Numbered from the stretch's first letter, positions 45,278-53,896 are shown. The stretch: 64,000 nt of DNA from Verrucomicrobiota bacterium (GCA_014193315.1 BJHS01000003.1:1-64000); one strand, 5' to 3'. Made by a program: numbers and translations. The notes: generated by a model not told the origin, from the sequence alone.

Positions 45278-46375
45278 TTAGGCGACCGCCCCGCCGGCGA
45301 GGAACGCCGCGCTGGCCCGGTCTTCCGGGACGTCGTCCGCGGTGACCGCGGTTCCAAGTCCTTGCATCAGGACGAAACGCAGCTTGCCGGCGCGGACCTT
45401 CTTGTCGCGCTTCATCGCCGCGAGCATCGGTGCCAGCGAGAGCGGTGCACGGAGCCGGTCGGGCAGGCCGTGCGCCCGGACCGTCGCGGCGACGGCCGCG
45501 GCCTCACCCGCGGTGCAGCGCCCTAGGTCGGCCGACAGGCGCGCGGCCATGACGAGCCCGATGGCGACTGCCTCGCCGTGCAGGTACGTCCCGTAACCGG
45601 CGACCGCCTCGATGGCGTGGCCGAAGGTGTGGCCGAGATTGAGCAAGGCGCGACCGCCCGTGGCGCTCGTCTCGCGTTCATCGCCGGCGACGACCGCGGC
45701 CTTGATCTCCAAGCAGCGACGGATCACGGCCGGTAGCAGCGCGTGATTCCAGGCCAGCGGCGCGTTCGCCTGCAGTCGGCGGAAGAGGTCGGCGTCGGCC
45801 AGCAGGCCATGCTTGATCACCTCGGCCATGCCGGCCGCGAACTCCCGCGGCGGTAGCGTCGCGAGCCAGTCGGTGTCGGCGAAGACGGCCGTGGGCTGAT
45901 GAAACGCGCCGACGAGGTTCTTGCCGGCGGCGAGGTTGATGCCCGTCTTGCCGCCGACGGAACTGTCGACCATCGCGAGCAAGGTCGTCGGGAGCTGGTA
46001 GAAATCGACGCCGCGCTGGTAGGAGGCCGCGGCGAAACCCGCGAGGTCGCCGATCACGCCCCCGCCGAGCGCGAAGACCGCGCCGTCGCGCGCGATGCCT
46101 TGGGCCGCGAGGAAATCCCAGACACGCGCGAGTTCCCCGGCCGACTTCGCGGTTTCGCCGTCGGCGGTCGTGACGAGCACGGGCATGCGCTTGCCCAGCT
46201 CCGCGACGAACGCGGGTTGGGCCGCGGCGACGCCGGGCGAGGTGAGGGCGGCGCACCGCTGACCGGCCGCCAGCCGGCGGTCGGCGACGGCCAAGGCCTC
46301 GTGGCGCAGTCCGGCGCCGATCCTCACCGGGTAGGAACGGTCGCCTAATTCAACCTGCACGGTCTCGGCCGACAT
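45278..46375 (-). CDS. aroB: 3-dehydroquinate synthase
   Basis: 365 residues from the ATG at 46375. Second step of the shikimate pathway. GGGVIGDLAGFAAASYQRGV is the NAD-binding motif, followed by QLPTTLLAMVDSSVGGKTGI and NLAAGKNLVGAFHQP; LNLGHTFGHAIE holds zinc-binding His residues. The N-terminus (VQVELGDRSYPVRIGAG) matches the family. Confidence 0.95.
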   Translation of the reverse strand: MSAETVQVELGDRSYPVRIGAGLRHEALAVADRRLAAGQRCAALTSPGVAAAQPAFVAELGKRMPVLVTTADGETAKSAGELARVWDFLAAQGIARDGAVFALGGGVIGDLAGFAAASYQRGVDFYQLPTTLLAMVDSSVGGKTGINLAAGKNLVGAFHQPTAVFADTDWLATLPPREFAAGMAEVIKHGLLADADLFRRLQANAPLAWNHALLPAVIRRCLEIKAAVVAGDERETSATGGRALLNLGHTFGHAIEAVAGYGTYLHGEAVAIGLVMAARLSADLGRCTAGEAAAVAATVRAHGLPDRLRAPLSLAPMLAAMKRDKKVRAGKLRFVLMQGLGTAVTADDVPEDRASAAFLAGGAVA

Positions 46376-46417
46376 AAGGGGGACGGTGGCGGACGAACGC
46401 GGCGGTGGCAAGCCAAC

Positions 46418-47323
46418 CTAGCCGTCGAGGCCGACGATGGACCGGGCATAGGCGCGGGCCGCGAACACCTGGAGGTCCTCCGGCTTCTCGCCGAGGCCGA
46501 GGAAGCGCACGGGGACGCCGAGTTCGCGGACCACGGCGACGAGCGCGCCCCCGCGGGCGGTGCCGTCGAGCTTGGTCACCACCAGCCCGGTGAGGCCGAC
46601 GGCCTCGTGGAAGATGCGCGCTTGTTCGATCGAGTTCGCCCCGAGGGAGCCGTCGAGCACCAGCCACTTCTCGTGCGGCGCGTCCGGCTGGGCCTTCGCC
46701 GTCACGCGCACGACCTTGCGGAGTTCTTCGAGCAGGTGGGCCTTGGTGTGCAGGCGGCCCGCGGTGTCGAGCAGCACGACCTCGCAGCCGCGCGCCGCGC
46801 CGGCCTTGACGGCATCGAAGGCGACGGCGGCCGGGTCGGCGCCGGCGGCACCGCCGACGACCTCGACGCCGAGTCGGTCGGCCCAGGCGGAGAGTTGTTC
46901 GCCCGCCGCGGCGCGGAAGGTGTCGCAGGCCCCGAGCAGGCACGTGCGGCCTTCCTGTTTCCAGCGCCAAGCCAGTTTGGCCGCGGTCGTGGTCTTGCCG
47001 GCCCCGTTGACGCCGAGGAGCATCACCACGAGGGGTCGGCCGGTCGCGAGGGGTTTCGCCTCGGCCGGCGTGAGTGCCCGTTCGATCACGGTGGCGGCGG
47101 CCTCGGCCGCGCCCGCTTGGCGCAGGCCGCCGTCGCGCTTCCACGCGGCCTGCGCGGCGGCGACGATCTCGTCCGCGGTCGTCAGCCCGAAGTCGGCGGC
47201 GAGGAGCCGCTCCCGCAGGCCTTCGGTGGAGCCCGCGTCCATGGGCCGGGCGAGCAGGTTGGCCACGGCGTCCGCGGTGCGGCTCAGCCCGGCCTTCAGC
47301 CTATCGAGGAAGCCGCCCGCCAT
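46418..47323 (-). CDS. ftsY: Signal recognition particle receptor FtsY
   Basis: 301 residues. It docks SRP-ribosome complexes to the membrane translocon. G1 is GVNGAGKTTTAAKLA, then DTFRAAAGEQL, DTAGRLHTK, TKLDGTARGG and GLGEKPEDLQVF. The acidic N-terminal A domain of E. coli FtsY is absent; the protein begins with the amphipathic helix FLDRLKAGLSRTADAVANLL, which suffices for membrane binding in short FtsY proteins. It lies 7 bases after the S10-NusB gene. Confidence 0.95.
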   Translation of the reverse strand: MAGGFLDRLKAGLSRTADAVANLLARPMDAGSTEGLRERLLAADFGLTTADEIVAAAQAAWKRDGGLRQAGAAEAAATVIERALTPAEAKPLATGRPLVVMLLGVNGAGKTTTAAKLAWRWKQEGRTCLLGACDTFRAAAGEQLSAWADRLGVEVVGGAAGADPAAVAFDAVKAGAARGCEVVLLDTAGRLHTKAHLLEELRKVVRVTAKAQPDAPHEKWLVLDGSLGANSIEQARIFHEAVGLTGLVVTKLDGTARGGALVAVVRELGVPVRFLGLGEKPEDLQVFAARAYARSIVGLDG

Positions 47324-47330
47324 CCGGGGT

Positions 47331-48101
47331 TCAGCCGCCCTCGGCCTTGCGCGGGTCGCGGCCGAGCTCGGACATGTAACTATCGAGGATGCCGTTCACG
47401 AACCGGCGGGATTCCTCGGTGGAGAACTCCTTGGCGATGTCGACCGCCTCGTTGATGCTGACGATCGGCGGGATGTCCGTCCGGCGCATCAGTTCGAACA
47501 CCGCCAGACGGAGGATGGCGAGGTCGACGCGCGCGATCCGTCCGACCGCCCAATTGGTGGCGTACTTGGTGACGACCACGTCGACCAGGGTGACGTCGCG
47601 AATCACGCCGTGGATCAGTTCTTCGGCGAAGGAGAAGTAATCCCGGCCTTGCTCGCGGCCGTTCATGAAGTCGTAGAGGGCCGTGACGAGGTCGGGGTGA
47701 CGCTGGCTTTCCCAGGCGCAGAGGAATTGGATCGCCGCGACTCGGTTGTCGTGACGGCGGTTACGCTTGGCCGGGACGGCATTGGGGTCGGGCGCGATCG
47801 GTTGGTCTGGGAGGACGATCGTGATGTCGACGCCGCTGGGCAGGTTGAGGCGGCGCATGACCTCGATGGTCTGGGCGTTGGCCCCGATGACCTCGACGAG
47901 GCGGTGGTGGCCCCGGATCTCATCTTGGCCGCCGGCGCGGGCGACCTCGACCCGCGACGGCAGGGGCAGCGGCCCGTTCACGCGGGCGCCGGTGCGGGCC
48001 GCCTGGGCGGCGATCTCGCCGGCGGACTGGTCGACCATGCGGTGGTCGAGGCCGCGGATCCGGATGCGGATCCGGGCGGAGGTAGTCGTCGGGGCTTCCA
48101 T
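47331..48101 (-). CDS. nusB: Fusion of an S10 (NusE)-like domain to NusB
   Basis: 256 residues in one uninterrupted frame. Residues 9-97 align with ribosomal protein S10 along nearly its whole length: ARIRIRIRGLDHRMVDQSAG, ARTGARVNGPLPLPSR, DEIRGHHRLVEV and RRLNLPSGVDITI. The ribosome-binding loop between PLPSR and DEIR is 10 residues shorter than in E. coli S10. After a linker of about 14 residues, residues 112-250 form a full NusB domain (RVAAIQFLCAWESQRHP, RVDLAILRLAVFELMRRTDI, SINEAVDIAKEFSTEESRRF, VNGILDSYM). NusB and S10 bind each other and boxA RNA in antitermination. Its start overlaps the ribH stop (TGATG), the classical ribH-nusB arrangement. Both domain calls are secure; the functional reading is inference. 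Confidence 0.93.
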   Translation of the reverse strand: MEAPTTTSARIRIRIRGLDHRMVDQSAGEIAAQAARTGARVNGPLPLPSRVEVARAGGQDEIRGHHRLVEVIGANAQTIEVMRRLNLPSGVDITIVLPDQPIAPDPNAVPAKRNRRHDNRVAAIQFLCAWESQRHPDLVTALYDFMNGREQGRDYFSFAEELIHGVIRDVTLVDVVVTKYATNWAVGRIARVDLAILRLAVFELMRRTDIPPIVSINEAVDIAKEFSTEESRRFVNGILDSYMSELGRDPRKAEGG

Positions 48102-48640
48102 CAGTTCTGGGCGAAGGGGTCGCGGCCGTCGCGCTTGGAGCGTTCCTCGGCGTCGACCTCGTCGAGGCGGGCGCCGAGCGCGACCCGGTGGTAGGCCATG
48201 GTCAGGGCGGCTTGGGCGAATTCGCAGCCCCGGTCGAGGTTGCCCTTGCAGCGCAGCTCGGCCTGGGCGCGGTCGTTGGTCACGACGATGCCGTTGATGA
48301 TCGGGACCTCGGAGCGGAGCGCGGCATCCTGGAGGGCCTGCGCGGTGGAGTGGGCGATGATCTCGTGGTGGGGCGTGTCGCCGGCGATGACGACGCCGAG
48401 CCCGATGACGCAGTCGAAGTCGCCGCTCATAGCGGACATGTAGGCCGCGTACGGGATCTCCCCGGAACCAGGGACGCGTACGACCCGGATGTTGGTCTCC
48501 GGCACCCCGCCGTTGCGGAGCGTCCGGTCGACCCGGCGCAGCAGCGCGTCCACGAGCTCGCCGTTATACCCCGCGGCGACCACCGCGAAATGCAGTTCGG
48601 AGCCATCGATGGCGTCGGGAATGGGCTTGTCCTGGCTCAT
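48101..48640 (-). CDS. ribH: 6,7-dimethyl-8-ribityllumazine synthase
   Basis: 179 residues. Penultimate step of riboflavin synthesis. VVRVPGSGEIPYAAYMSAMS is the family's phosphate-side motif; GLGVVIAGDTPHHEIIAHST holds the catalytic His region, and PIINGIVVTNDRAQAELRC resembles the Glu/Gln-Ala motif. The N- and C-terminal extensions (about 20 residues each) are polar. Encoded 45 bases after the ribB gene and overlapping the fusion gene downstream. Confidence 0.93.
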   Translation of the reverse strand: MSQDKPIPDAIDGSELHFAVVAAGYNGELVDALLRRVDRTLRNGGVPETNIRVVRVPGSGEIPYAAYMSAMSGDFDCVIGLGVVIAGDTPHHEIIAHSTAQALQDAALRSEVPIINGIVVTNDRAQAELRCKGNLDRGCEFAQAALTMAYHRVALGARLDEVDAEERSKRDGRDPFAQN

Positions 48641-48685
48641 GGTGGGAAGAACGGAAGCCCGAGAGAAGGGGTTCGCCCCGCGTCT

Positions 48686-49786
48686 TCAAGCGGAAACGCC
48701 CGGGGGCCCGGCGAAGGGCACCTGCTCGACGATTTCCAGCCCGTAGCCGCTGAGCCCGACCACTTTGCGCGGGTTGTTCGTGATGAGGCGGATCCGGCGA
48801 AGGCCGATGTGCGAGAGAATCTGGGCCCCGATGCCGTAGTCGCGGGCATCAATGCGCCCGAGGCGGACGCCGGCGGCATCAGCCTGCAGGCCGCCATGGG
48901 GTTGGTCAACGTGGACGACCACGCCGCGACCGGCCCGGGTCACCGCCTCGAAACTCGCGCCGAGCGAGGTCCCCGCGCCGAAGTCCCGGCCGCGAAAGAG
49001 GTCGCCCAGCACATTCGCGCGTTGGACGCGTACGAGCATGGGGGCCTCGTCCGGCGTCCCGAGGATGAAGGCCAGGTGCTGCCGACCATCGGGCAAGGAG
49101 CGGTAGACGCGCAGGGTGAACTCGCCCCACATGGACGGGAAGGGGGTCTCGGCGACCAGTTCGACGAGTTTTTCGCGGCGGTGGCGGAACTCGATGAGTT
49201 GCGCGATGGAGATCATGTGCAGGCCGAACCGCCGCTTGAGCTCGACGAGTTCGGGGAGGCGCGCCATCGAGCCGTCCTCGTTGAGGATCTCGCAGATCAC
49301 CCCGCTGGGGTGCAGGCCGGCGAGGGTCGCGAGGTCGACCGCCGCCTCGGTGTGGCCGGCGCGTTGCAGGACGCCGCCGGGGCGGGCGAGCAGCGGGAAG
49401 ATGTGGCCGGGTTGGACGAGCGCCTCGGGCTTGGCCGCGGGGTCCGCAAGGATCGCGATGGTCTTGGCGCGGTCGTAGGCGGAGATGCCGGTGGAGATGC
49501 CTTCGGCGGCGTCGACGGAGACCGCGAAGGCGGTGCGTTGCGACTCCCGGTTCTCCGGGACCATCTGGGAGATGCCGAGGCGCCGCAACTGATGCTCGAC
49601 GGTCGGGACGCAGATGAGGCCGCGCGCGTGGCGGATCATCATGTTGACCGTCTCCGGGGTCGCCTTGGCGGCCGCCATCACGAGGTCGCCCTCGTTCTCG
49701 CGGTTCTCGTCGTCCGTCACGATCACGAGCTTGCCCGCGGCGATATCGGCCAAGGCTACCTCGATGCGGTCGAAGGGGTCGGACAT
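48686..49786 (-). CDS. ribB: 3,4-dihydroxy-2-butanone-4-phosphate synthase with a degenerate RibA half
   Basis: 366 residues from the ATG at 49786. The N-terminal half (1-200) is an intact RibB: VTDDENRENEGDLVMAA and AGHTEAAVDLATLAGLHPSG carry the active-site residues. The C-terminal half resembles GTP cyclohydrolase II, ending in YGIGAQILSHIGLRRIRLIT and NNPRKVVGLSGYGLEIVEQV. But the zinc-cysteine motif is replaced by VQRANVLGDLFRGRDFGAG with no Cys, and the nucleotide-binding Glu-Gly-Arg-Gly loop is gone. This half should therefore be inactive as RibA. Such proteins recall the RibBX type. A separate active RibA is expected elsewhere. Confidence 0.9.
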   Translation of the reverse strand: MSDPFDRIEVALADIAAGKLVIVTDDENRENEGDLVMAAAKATPETVNMMIRHARGLICVPTVEHQLRRLGISQMVPENRESQRTAFAVSVDAAEGISTGISAYDRAKTIAILADPAAKPEALVQPGHIFPLLARPGGVLQRAGHTEAAVDLATLAGLHPSGVICEILNEDGSMARLPELVELKRRFGLHMISIAQLIEFRHRREKLVELVAETPFPSMWGEFTLRVYRSLPDGRQHLAFILGTPDEAPMLVRVQRANVLGDLFRGRDFGAGTSLGASFEAVTRAGRGVVVHVDQPHGGLQADAAGVRLGRIDARDYGIGAQILSHIGLRRIRLITNNPRKVVGLSGYGLEIVEQVPFAGPPGVSA

Positions 49787-49875
49787 AGGACGGGAGGAAG
49801 GTCGAACTTGGAGGTTCGTCCCGTCAGCGCAAGCGGGGAGATGCTTCGCGGACACCGGAAACCCGGGACGAGGGC

Positions 49876-50622
49876 TTATTTGGCGGCCGCGGCCTTGGCC
49901 TTCGCCGCCTTGGCCTTGGCGGCCGCCGCGGGCGCGGGGGGCCTCGGGGCGGCCTGCATCGCTTCCGTGATCTTCGTACTGGCTTCCTTCCAGGTCGCCT
50001 TGGGTTCGGGCAGGGCGCTCCAGAGGGTGAAGTTACGGAACGTCGCGGACTGGCCGACGCAGGTCAGGCCAGGGTTCGCCTTTTCGGTCTTGAAGAGGGC
50101 GTCTCGACCGAAGCCGCTGATCTTCCCGTCAATCGTCGCGACCAGCGTGTCACCGACCATCTCGAGGACGACGCGATGCCAGGTGCCCGCCTCGAACTTC
50201 TCCGCCTGATGCAGGAAGACGATGCTCTTCTCGGGACCATCATGATCATGATCATCCTTCTGCACCCGGAGGGCCGTCGGCGTGATCATGACGCGGGCGA
50301 CGTGTTCTTTCGCGTCGTTGATGCTGAGCGAAATCGATTTGGCGCCGTCCAAGCGGAACTCGAACGCGACGACGAAGTCACCCAGCTTCTGGACGAGGCG
50401 GCCGGCGGCGCCATGGTTGTCCGCGGTCAGTTCCTCGACGCGGATGCCTTCGGAGGTCCGCTCCCACTTGCCTTTGGCGATCTTCCATTCGGCCCCTTTG
50501 GCGTCCTTGAGCAGCGTATCCGTGAGGACTTCTTTGTCGGGTTGGGCCAGCAGGGTCCCGGGGGCTTCGGCGGCGATCAGCGGTGCGGAGAGCAGGGCGA
50601 GGAGAGGGAGGAGGCGCGTCAT
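49876..50622 (-). CDS. Exported jelly-roll-like protein (DUF1080-like), copy 1
   Basis: 248 residues from the ATG at 50622. A signal peptide (LLPLLALLSAPLIAAEAPG) is followed by a beta-sandwich-like region: EWKIAKGKWERTSEGIRVEE, FVVAFEFRLDGAKSISLSIN, GTWHRVVLEMVGDTLVATID and ATFRNFTLWSALPEPKATWK. This is the strand order of DUF1080/LamG domains, but the standard NLFNGKDLTGW is missing. The tail is Ala/Lys-rich (AAAKAKAAKAKAAAAK). The next gene is a close paralogue. Function unknown; sugar binding is plausible. Confidence 0.75.
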   Translation of the reverse strand: MTRLLPLLALLSAPLIAAEAPGTLLAQPDKEVLTDTLLKDAKGAEWKIAKGKWERTSEGIRVEELTADNHGAAGRLVQKLGDFVVAFEFRLDGAKSISLSINDAKEHVARVMITPTALRVQKDDHDHDGPEKSIVFLHQAEKFEAGTWHRVVLEMVGDTLVATIDGKISGFGRDALFKTEKANPGLTCVGQSATFRNFTLWSALPEPKATWKEASTKITEAMQAAPRPPAPAAAAKAKAAKAKAAAAK

Positions 50623-50681
50623 GGGGGCGAAGATTAAACCACGCCGAGCGGTAGAGGTTGCGGGTAAGTTCAGTGGACCGG

Positions 50682-51380
50682 CTATTTCGCCGGACCGGGC
50701 TTGACCAAAGTCTCCCGGCGGGCCTTCCAGTCGGCCTTCGGCTCGGGGCGGGCGGACCACAGCGCGACGTTACGGAAGGTGGCCGCGGCGCCGTCCACGG
50801 TGAATCCCGGGCTGACTTTCGGCGCGCGGAACAGCTCATGGGCGCCGACCGCCGTCACCTTGCCGTCCACGGTGGCCACGAAGGTGTCGCCGACCATCTC
50901 CACCACCAGCGTGTGCCAGGTGCCTGGGTCGAACTTCACGGTCGCGGTCAGGAAGTTGATCGCCACGTCGGGTCCCTTCTTGTCGCGGTCGTCCTTCCGG
51001 GCGATGAAGCTCGTCGGCGTCAGCAGCACCCGGGCGAGGTGTTCCTTCGGGTCGTTCACGGAGAAGCTGATGCCTTTGGCGCCGTCGAAGCGAAATTCAC
51101 ACGCAAAGGCGAAGTCGCCCAGCGGCTGCACGAGCCGATTGACCGCGTTATGCTTGTCGGCCTCGACTTCCTCGGCCCGCAGCCCGTCCGCCCGACGCTC
51201 CCACTTCCCTTTGGAGGAAAGCCAGCGACCCAACTCGGAGCCGGCGGTGAGCGTGTCGACGACCAGGGGCGCCAGCGGTTGGGCCATCAGCGTCACCGGG
51301 GCGGGCGGGGCGATCGCGGCGGCTTTCGGGTCGGCCGCGAGTAAGGGCGTGGCGAGGGCGAGCAGGAGGAGGCGGTTCAT
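50682..51380 (-). CDS. Exported jelly-roll-like protein (DUF1080-like), copy 2
   Basis: 232 residues from the ATG at 51380 (MNRLLLLALATPLLAADPKA, a signal peptide); that start overlaps the stop of the 823-residue gene upstream by 4 bases. The body matches copy 1 strand by strand: GKWERRADGLRAEEVEADKH, FAFACEFRFDGAKGISFSVN, GTWHTLVVEMVGDTFVATVD and ATFRNVALWSARPEPKADWK. There is no Ala/Lys tail. A recent tandem duplication is likely. Confidence 0.75.
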   Translation of the reverse strand: MNRLLLLALATPLLAADPKAAAIAPPAPVTLMAQPLAPLVVDTLTAGSELGRWLSSKGKWERRADGLRAEEVEADKHNAVNRLVQPLGDFAFACEFRFDGAKGISFSVNDPKEHLARVLLTPTSFIARKDDRDKKGPDVAINFLTATVKFDPGTWHTLVVEMVGDTFVATVDGKVTAVGAHELFRAPKVSPGFTVDGAAATFRNVALWSARPEPKADWKARRETLVKPGPAK

Positions 51381-53848
51381 TCGTAGGTCAGTTGGCAGGT
51401 AAGTTCGGCGTCCCGGTTGGAGGTCGCCCGAAGCCAATAGGCATTCAGGCCGTCGGGCAACCTCTCGTGGAGCCGTTCGCCCGCCTGCAGGCGGAAGGTC
51501 CGCCACGGTGCGAAGTGACCATCGCCCGCCGCGTCGAGCTCGATGGTCACCCTCACGGTGTCGTCGGAATGGTTCTCGAAGGAGAGGGTTTTGCGGTCGT
51601 AGCCCGTCATCAGGTAAGGGTCCGAGGGGAGGTCGGCCTTGGCGGTGCTCTTCGCCCAAGGGCCGCCGTGCCCGCGCGGCTTGCCCAGTTTCCAGAGGTC
51701 GTCGGCCGCGCCCACCCAGACGGCGGCGGCGCCGTCCTCGGAGCGAAGCACGTGGCGGTTGGTCGCGCCCGCGCCTGGGTCGATCCCCGAGAGCACCAGC
51801 AAACCGCGGTAGGAGCAGTAATCGTGCACGGCGAGGTCGCTCGTGGCGACGGGGCGGAGGCGGATCGCGCCGCCGGCATTGAGCGCCGGCAGTTCGTAGA
51901 AGGTTCCGTGGGCCTGGAGGAGGTCGCGTTCGGTGCAGACCTCGCGCGCTTTGCGCAGCGCGCCGGCTTGGAGCAAGGCGTCTTGCGCCGCATCCTGCGT
52001 GCCCGCGCGCGGGAGTCGCCAGCGCCGGCCGGCTTCCGTGAAGACCACGGACGCCGCGTCGACCGAGAGGACGCCCGCTGGGATCGGCGTGTTCTTGGCG
52101 ACGTAGTCCGCCACCTTTGGGTCGGCCTGCTTGACCAGTTTCAGCTCCGCGGTCAGCTCGTACGCGACGCCGAGCTTGGTGCCCGTCGCCGCGACGTCCG
52201 CGGTCAGCACGGAGAGCGTGCGGAGATTGCCCCCGCGTGTGAGCAGGAAGGCGCCTTGGCGCGTGGTGGCCTGCGCCTCGGCGAGTCCGGTGAAGAGCGG
52301 GTCGCGGCCGGTGGTCCGGGGATCCGCCGCGGCGTATTGGAACTGCGCGGTCGCCTTCGTCTGCTCACGGTCGGAGGTCACGCGAATCCAGACGCCGGGA
52401 GCCTCGGCCGGAAACTCCAGCCACTGGCCGGCGCTCTTCGCGGGGACGACCGCTTTTTGCAGCGGCGTCCAGCGACCATCGCCCGCGCGGTCGATCTCGA
52501 GGGCGAAGGTGGTCTCGGCGGCGCCATCGTGCCCGAGGAAGAGGCCGCGCTTGGCGAAGCCCGCGAAGAGGAACGGGTCCGACGGCGCCCCAGCCTTCAC
52601 CGGTTCGTCGACCCACACGCCCCCGCGGCCGAGGGCGGGCCCGAGCTGCTCGGTCGCGTTCAAGTCGGTGAACCAAAGGTTGGATTGGGACTGGCCTGGG
52701 CCGGCCAGGCTGCCCTTGGCCGGTCGCTTGTTGAGGAACTCCGATTTCGCGGTGTCGTCGCAGCCGAAGACCAGGCGATCCTGCCAGCGGGTGAAGTCGC
52801 CGATGACCTTCAGGTAGGTCGAGCGCGGCGCGATACCGGCGGAGTGTTTCGCCGAGAAGCCGGCGGGGAAGGTCCAGAACAGCCCGTGCATCGTCATCAG
52901 GCGACGGTCGGGTTCGCCGATGTCGCGGATGCGCGGCCACTCCGTGTTCCAGCCATGGGCGCCGTCGTAGCAGTGGCTCGCCTTCGGCAGGCGGTAGCTC
53001 GTCCACTGGCCTTCCTCCATCACCATCAGGAGGAGCGAGCGAAAGTCCCAGCCGATGGTCCAGACTGGATCCTTCGTTGGGTCGGCATTGCCCGTGAGGC
53101 CGCCGGGCCCGGTGACTTCGGTGAATTGGTTGCGCCGGATCAGCGTCCAGTTGCCGGCGCCGTTGAACGAGCCGAGGCCGCCGCTGACGATCGTCGGGTC
53201 GACCAGCGCCGCCGCGCTCTGCTCGCCATTGTTGGCGATGATGACCTGACCTTGGCCAGAGTAGAGCCCCTTGCCATGGTAGCCGGCCAAGGTCGAGGTG
53301 ATGGTCGCTGGGCTGACCTCCGCGGTCTGGCCTGACTTCGGCACGTTCTTGATCTCCTTGATCAGGCCTTTCACCGCGAGCGTCCGGACGTCGACCTCGT
53401 AAAGGCCGTCCTCCATCGTGGCGAAGAAGACTTGGTTCGCCGGGTTGGTCAGGTGGCGCGCGTTGCCGGTGAGGCGGCCGGGCATGAGCTTCGGCGGGAT
53501 TACGCGCACGTTACGCTCGGCATCGATGAAGTAGGGGCCGATGATCAGTTGGTTCGACTCGCGGTGGATCATCCGGTTGGCCGGCGTGCCGCCGACGCTT
53601 TCCGGGCGGACCACCAACTGCAGGTCGGGGGTGATCTCGTAGAGTTTGTCGCTCGAACCGTACGGCAGGTGCGGACCATAGGAGATGACCCAGAGACGGT
53701 CGGCCCAAGGGACGACGGCGCCGGTGCCGCACTCTCCCTCGTTGTTGAAGGTGGCGAGGCTCGGGTAGACCCCGGACCACTGCGCGGGCGCCGCGGCCAG
53801 CGTCAGGGTCGCCAGCATGAGGGTGCCGCGGAAAAGTTCGGGGAACAT
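51377..53848 (-). CDS. Large exported protein of unknown function
   Basis: 823 residues, not recognised. The N-terminus (MFPELFRGTLMLATLTLAAA) looks like a signal peptide. Repeated strand-turn stretches (PWADRLWVISYGPHLPYGSS, GWDFRSLLLMVMEEGQWTSY, GDFTRWQDRLVFGCDDTAKS) suggest a beta-propeller or similar. The second half has two carbohydrate-binding-like segments ending in TFALEIDRAGDGRWTPLQKA and VTIELDAAGDGHFAPWRTFR, related to each other. It leads a three-gene operon, coupled by ATGA to the jelly-roll genes. Probably acts on or reports an extracellular substrate. Confidence 0.72.
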   Translation of the reverse strand: MFPELFRGTLMLATLTLAAAPAQWSGVYPSLATFNNEGECGTGAVVPWADRLWVISYGPHLPYGSSDKLYEITPDLQLVVRPESVGGTPANRMIHRESNQLIIGPYFIDAERNVRVIPPKLMPGRLTGNARHLTNPANQVFFATMEDGLYEVDVRTLAVKGLIKEIKNVPKSGQTAEVSPATITSTLAGYHGKGLYSGQGQVIIANNGEQSAAALVDPTIVSGGLGSFNGAGNWTLIRRNQFTEVTGPGGLTGNADPTKDPVWTIGWDFRSLLLMVMEEGQWTSYRLPKASHCYDGAHGWNTEWPRIRDIGEPDRRLMTMHGLFWTFPAGFSAKHSAGIAPRSTYLKVIGDFTRWQDRLVFGCDDTAKSEFLNKRPAKGSLAGPGQSQSNLWFTDLNATEQLGPALGRGGVWVDEPVKAGAPSDPFLFAGFAKRGLFLGHDGAAETTFALEIDRAGDGRWTPLQKAVVPAKSAGQWLEFPAEAPGVWIRVTSDREQTKATAQFQYAAADPRTTGRDPLFTGLAEAQATTRQGAFLLTRGGNLRTLSVLTADVAATGTKLGVAYELTAELKLVKQADPKVADYVAKNTPIPAGVLSVDAASVVFTEAGRRWRLPRAGTQDAAQDALLQAGALRKAREVCTERDLLQAHGTFYELPALNAGGAIRLRPVATSDLAVHDYCSYRGLLVLSGIDPGAGATNRHVLRSEDGAAAVWVGAADDLWKLGKPRGHGGPWAKSTAKADLPSDPYLMTGYDRKTLSFENHSDDTVRVTIELDAAGDGHFAPWRTFRLQAGERLHERLPDGLNAYWLRATSNRDAELTCQLTYE

Positions 53849-53896
53849 GCGGGAGATTTTCCCGCTTCGCCCCGCGCGGGCAAGCCTCGAGCGGGT

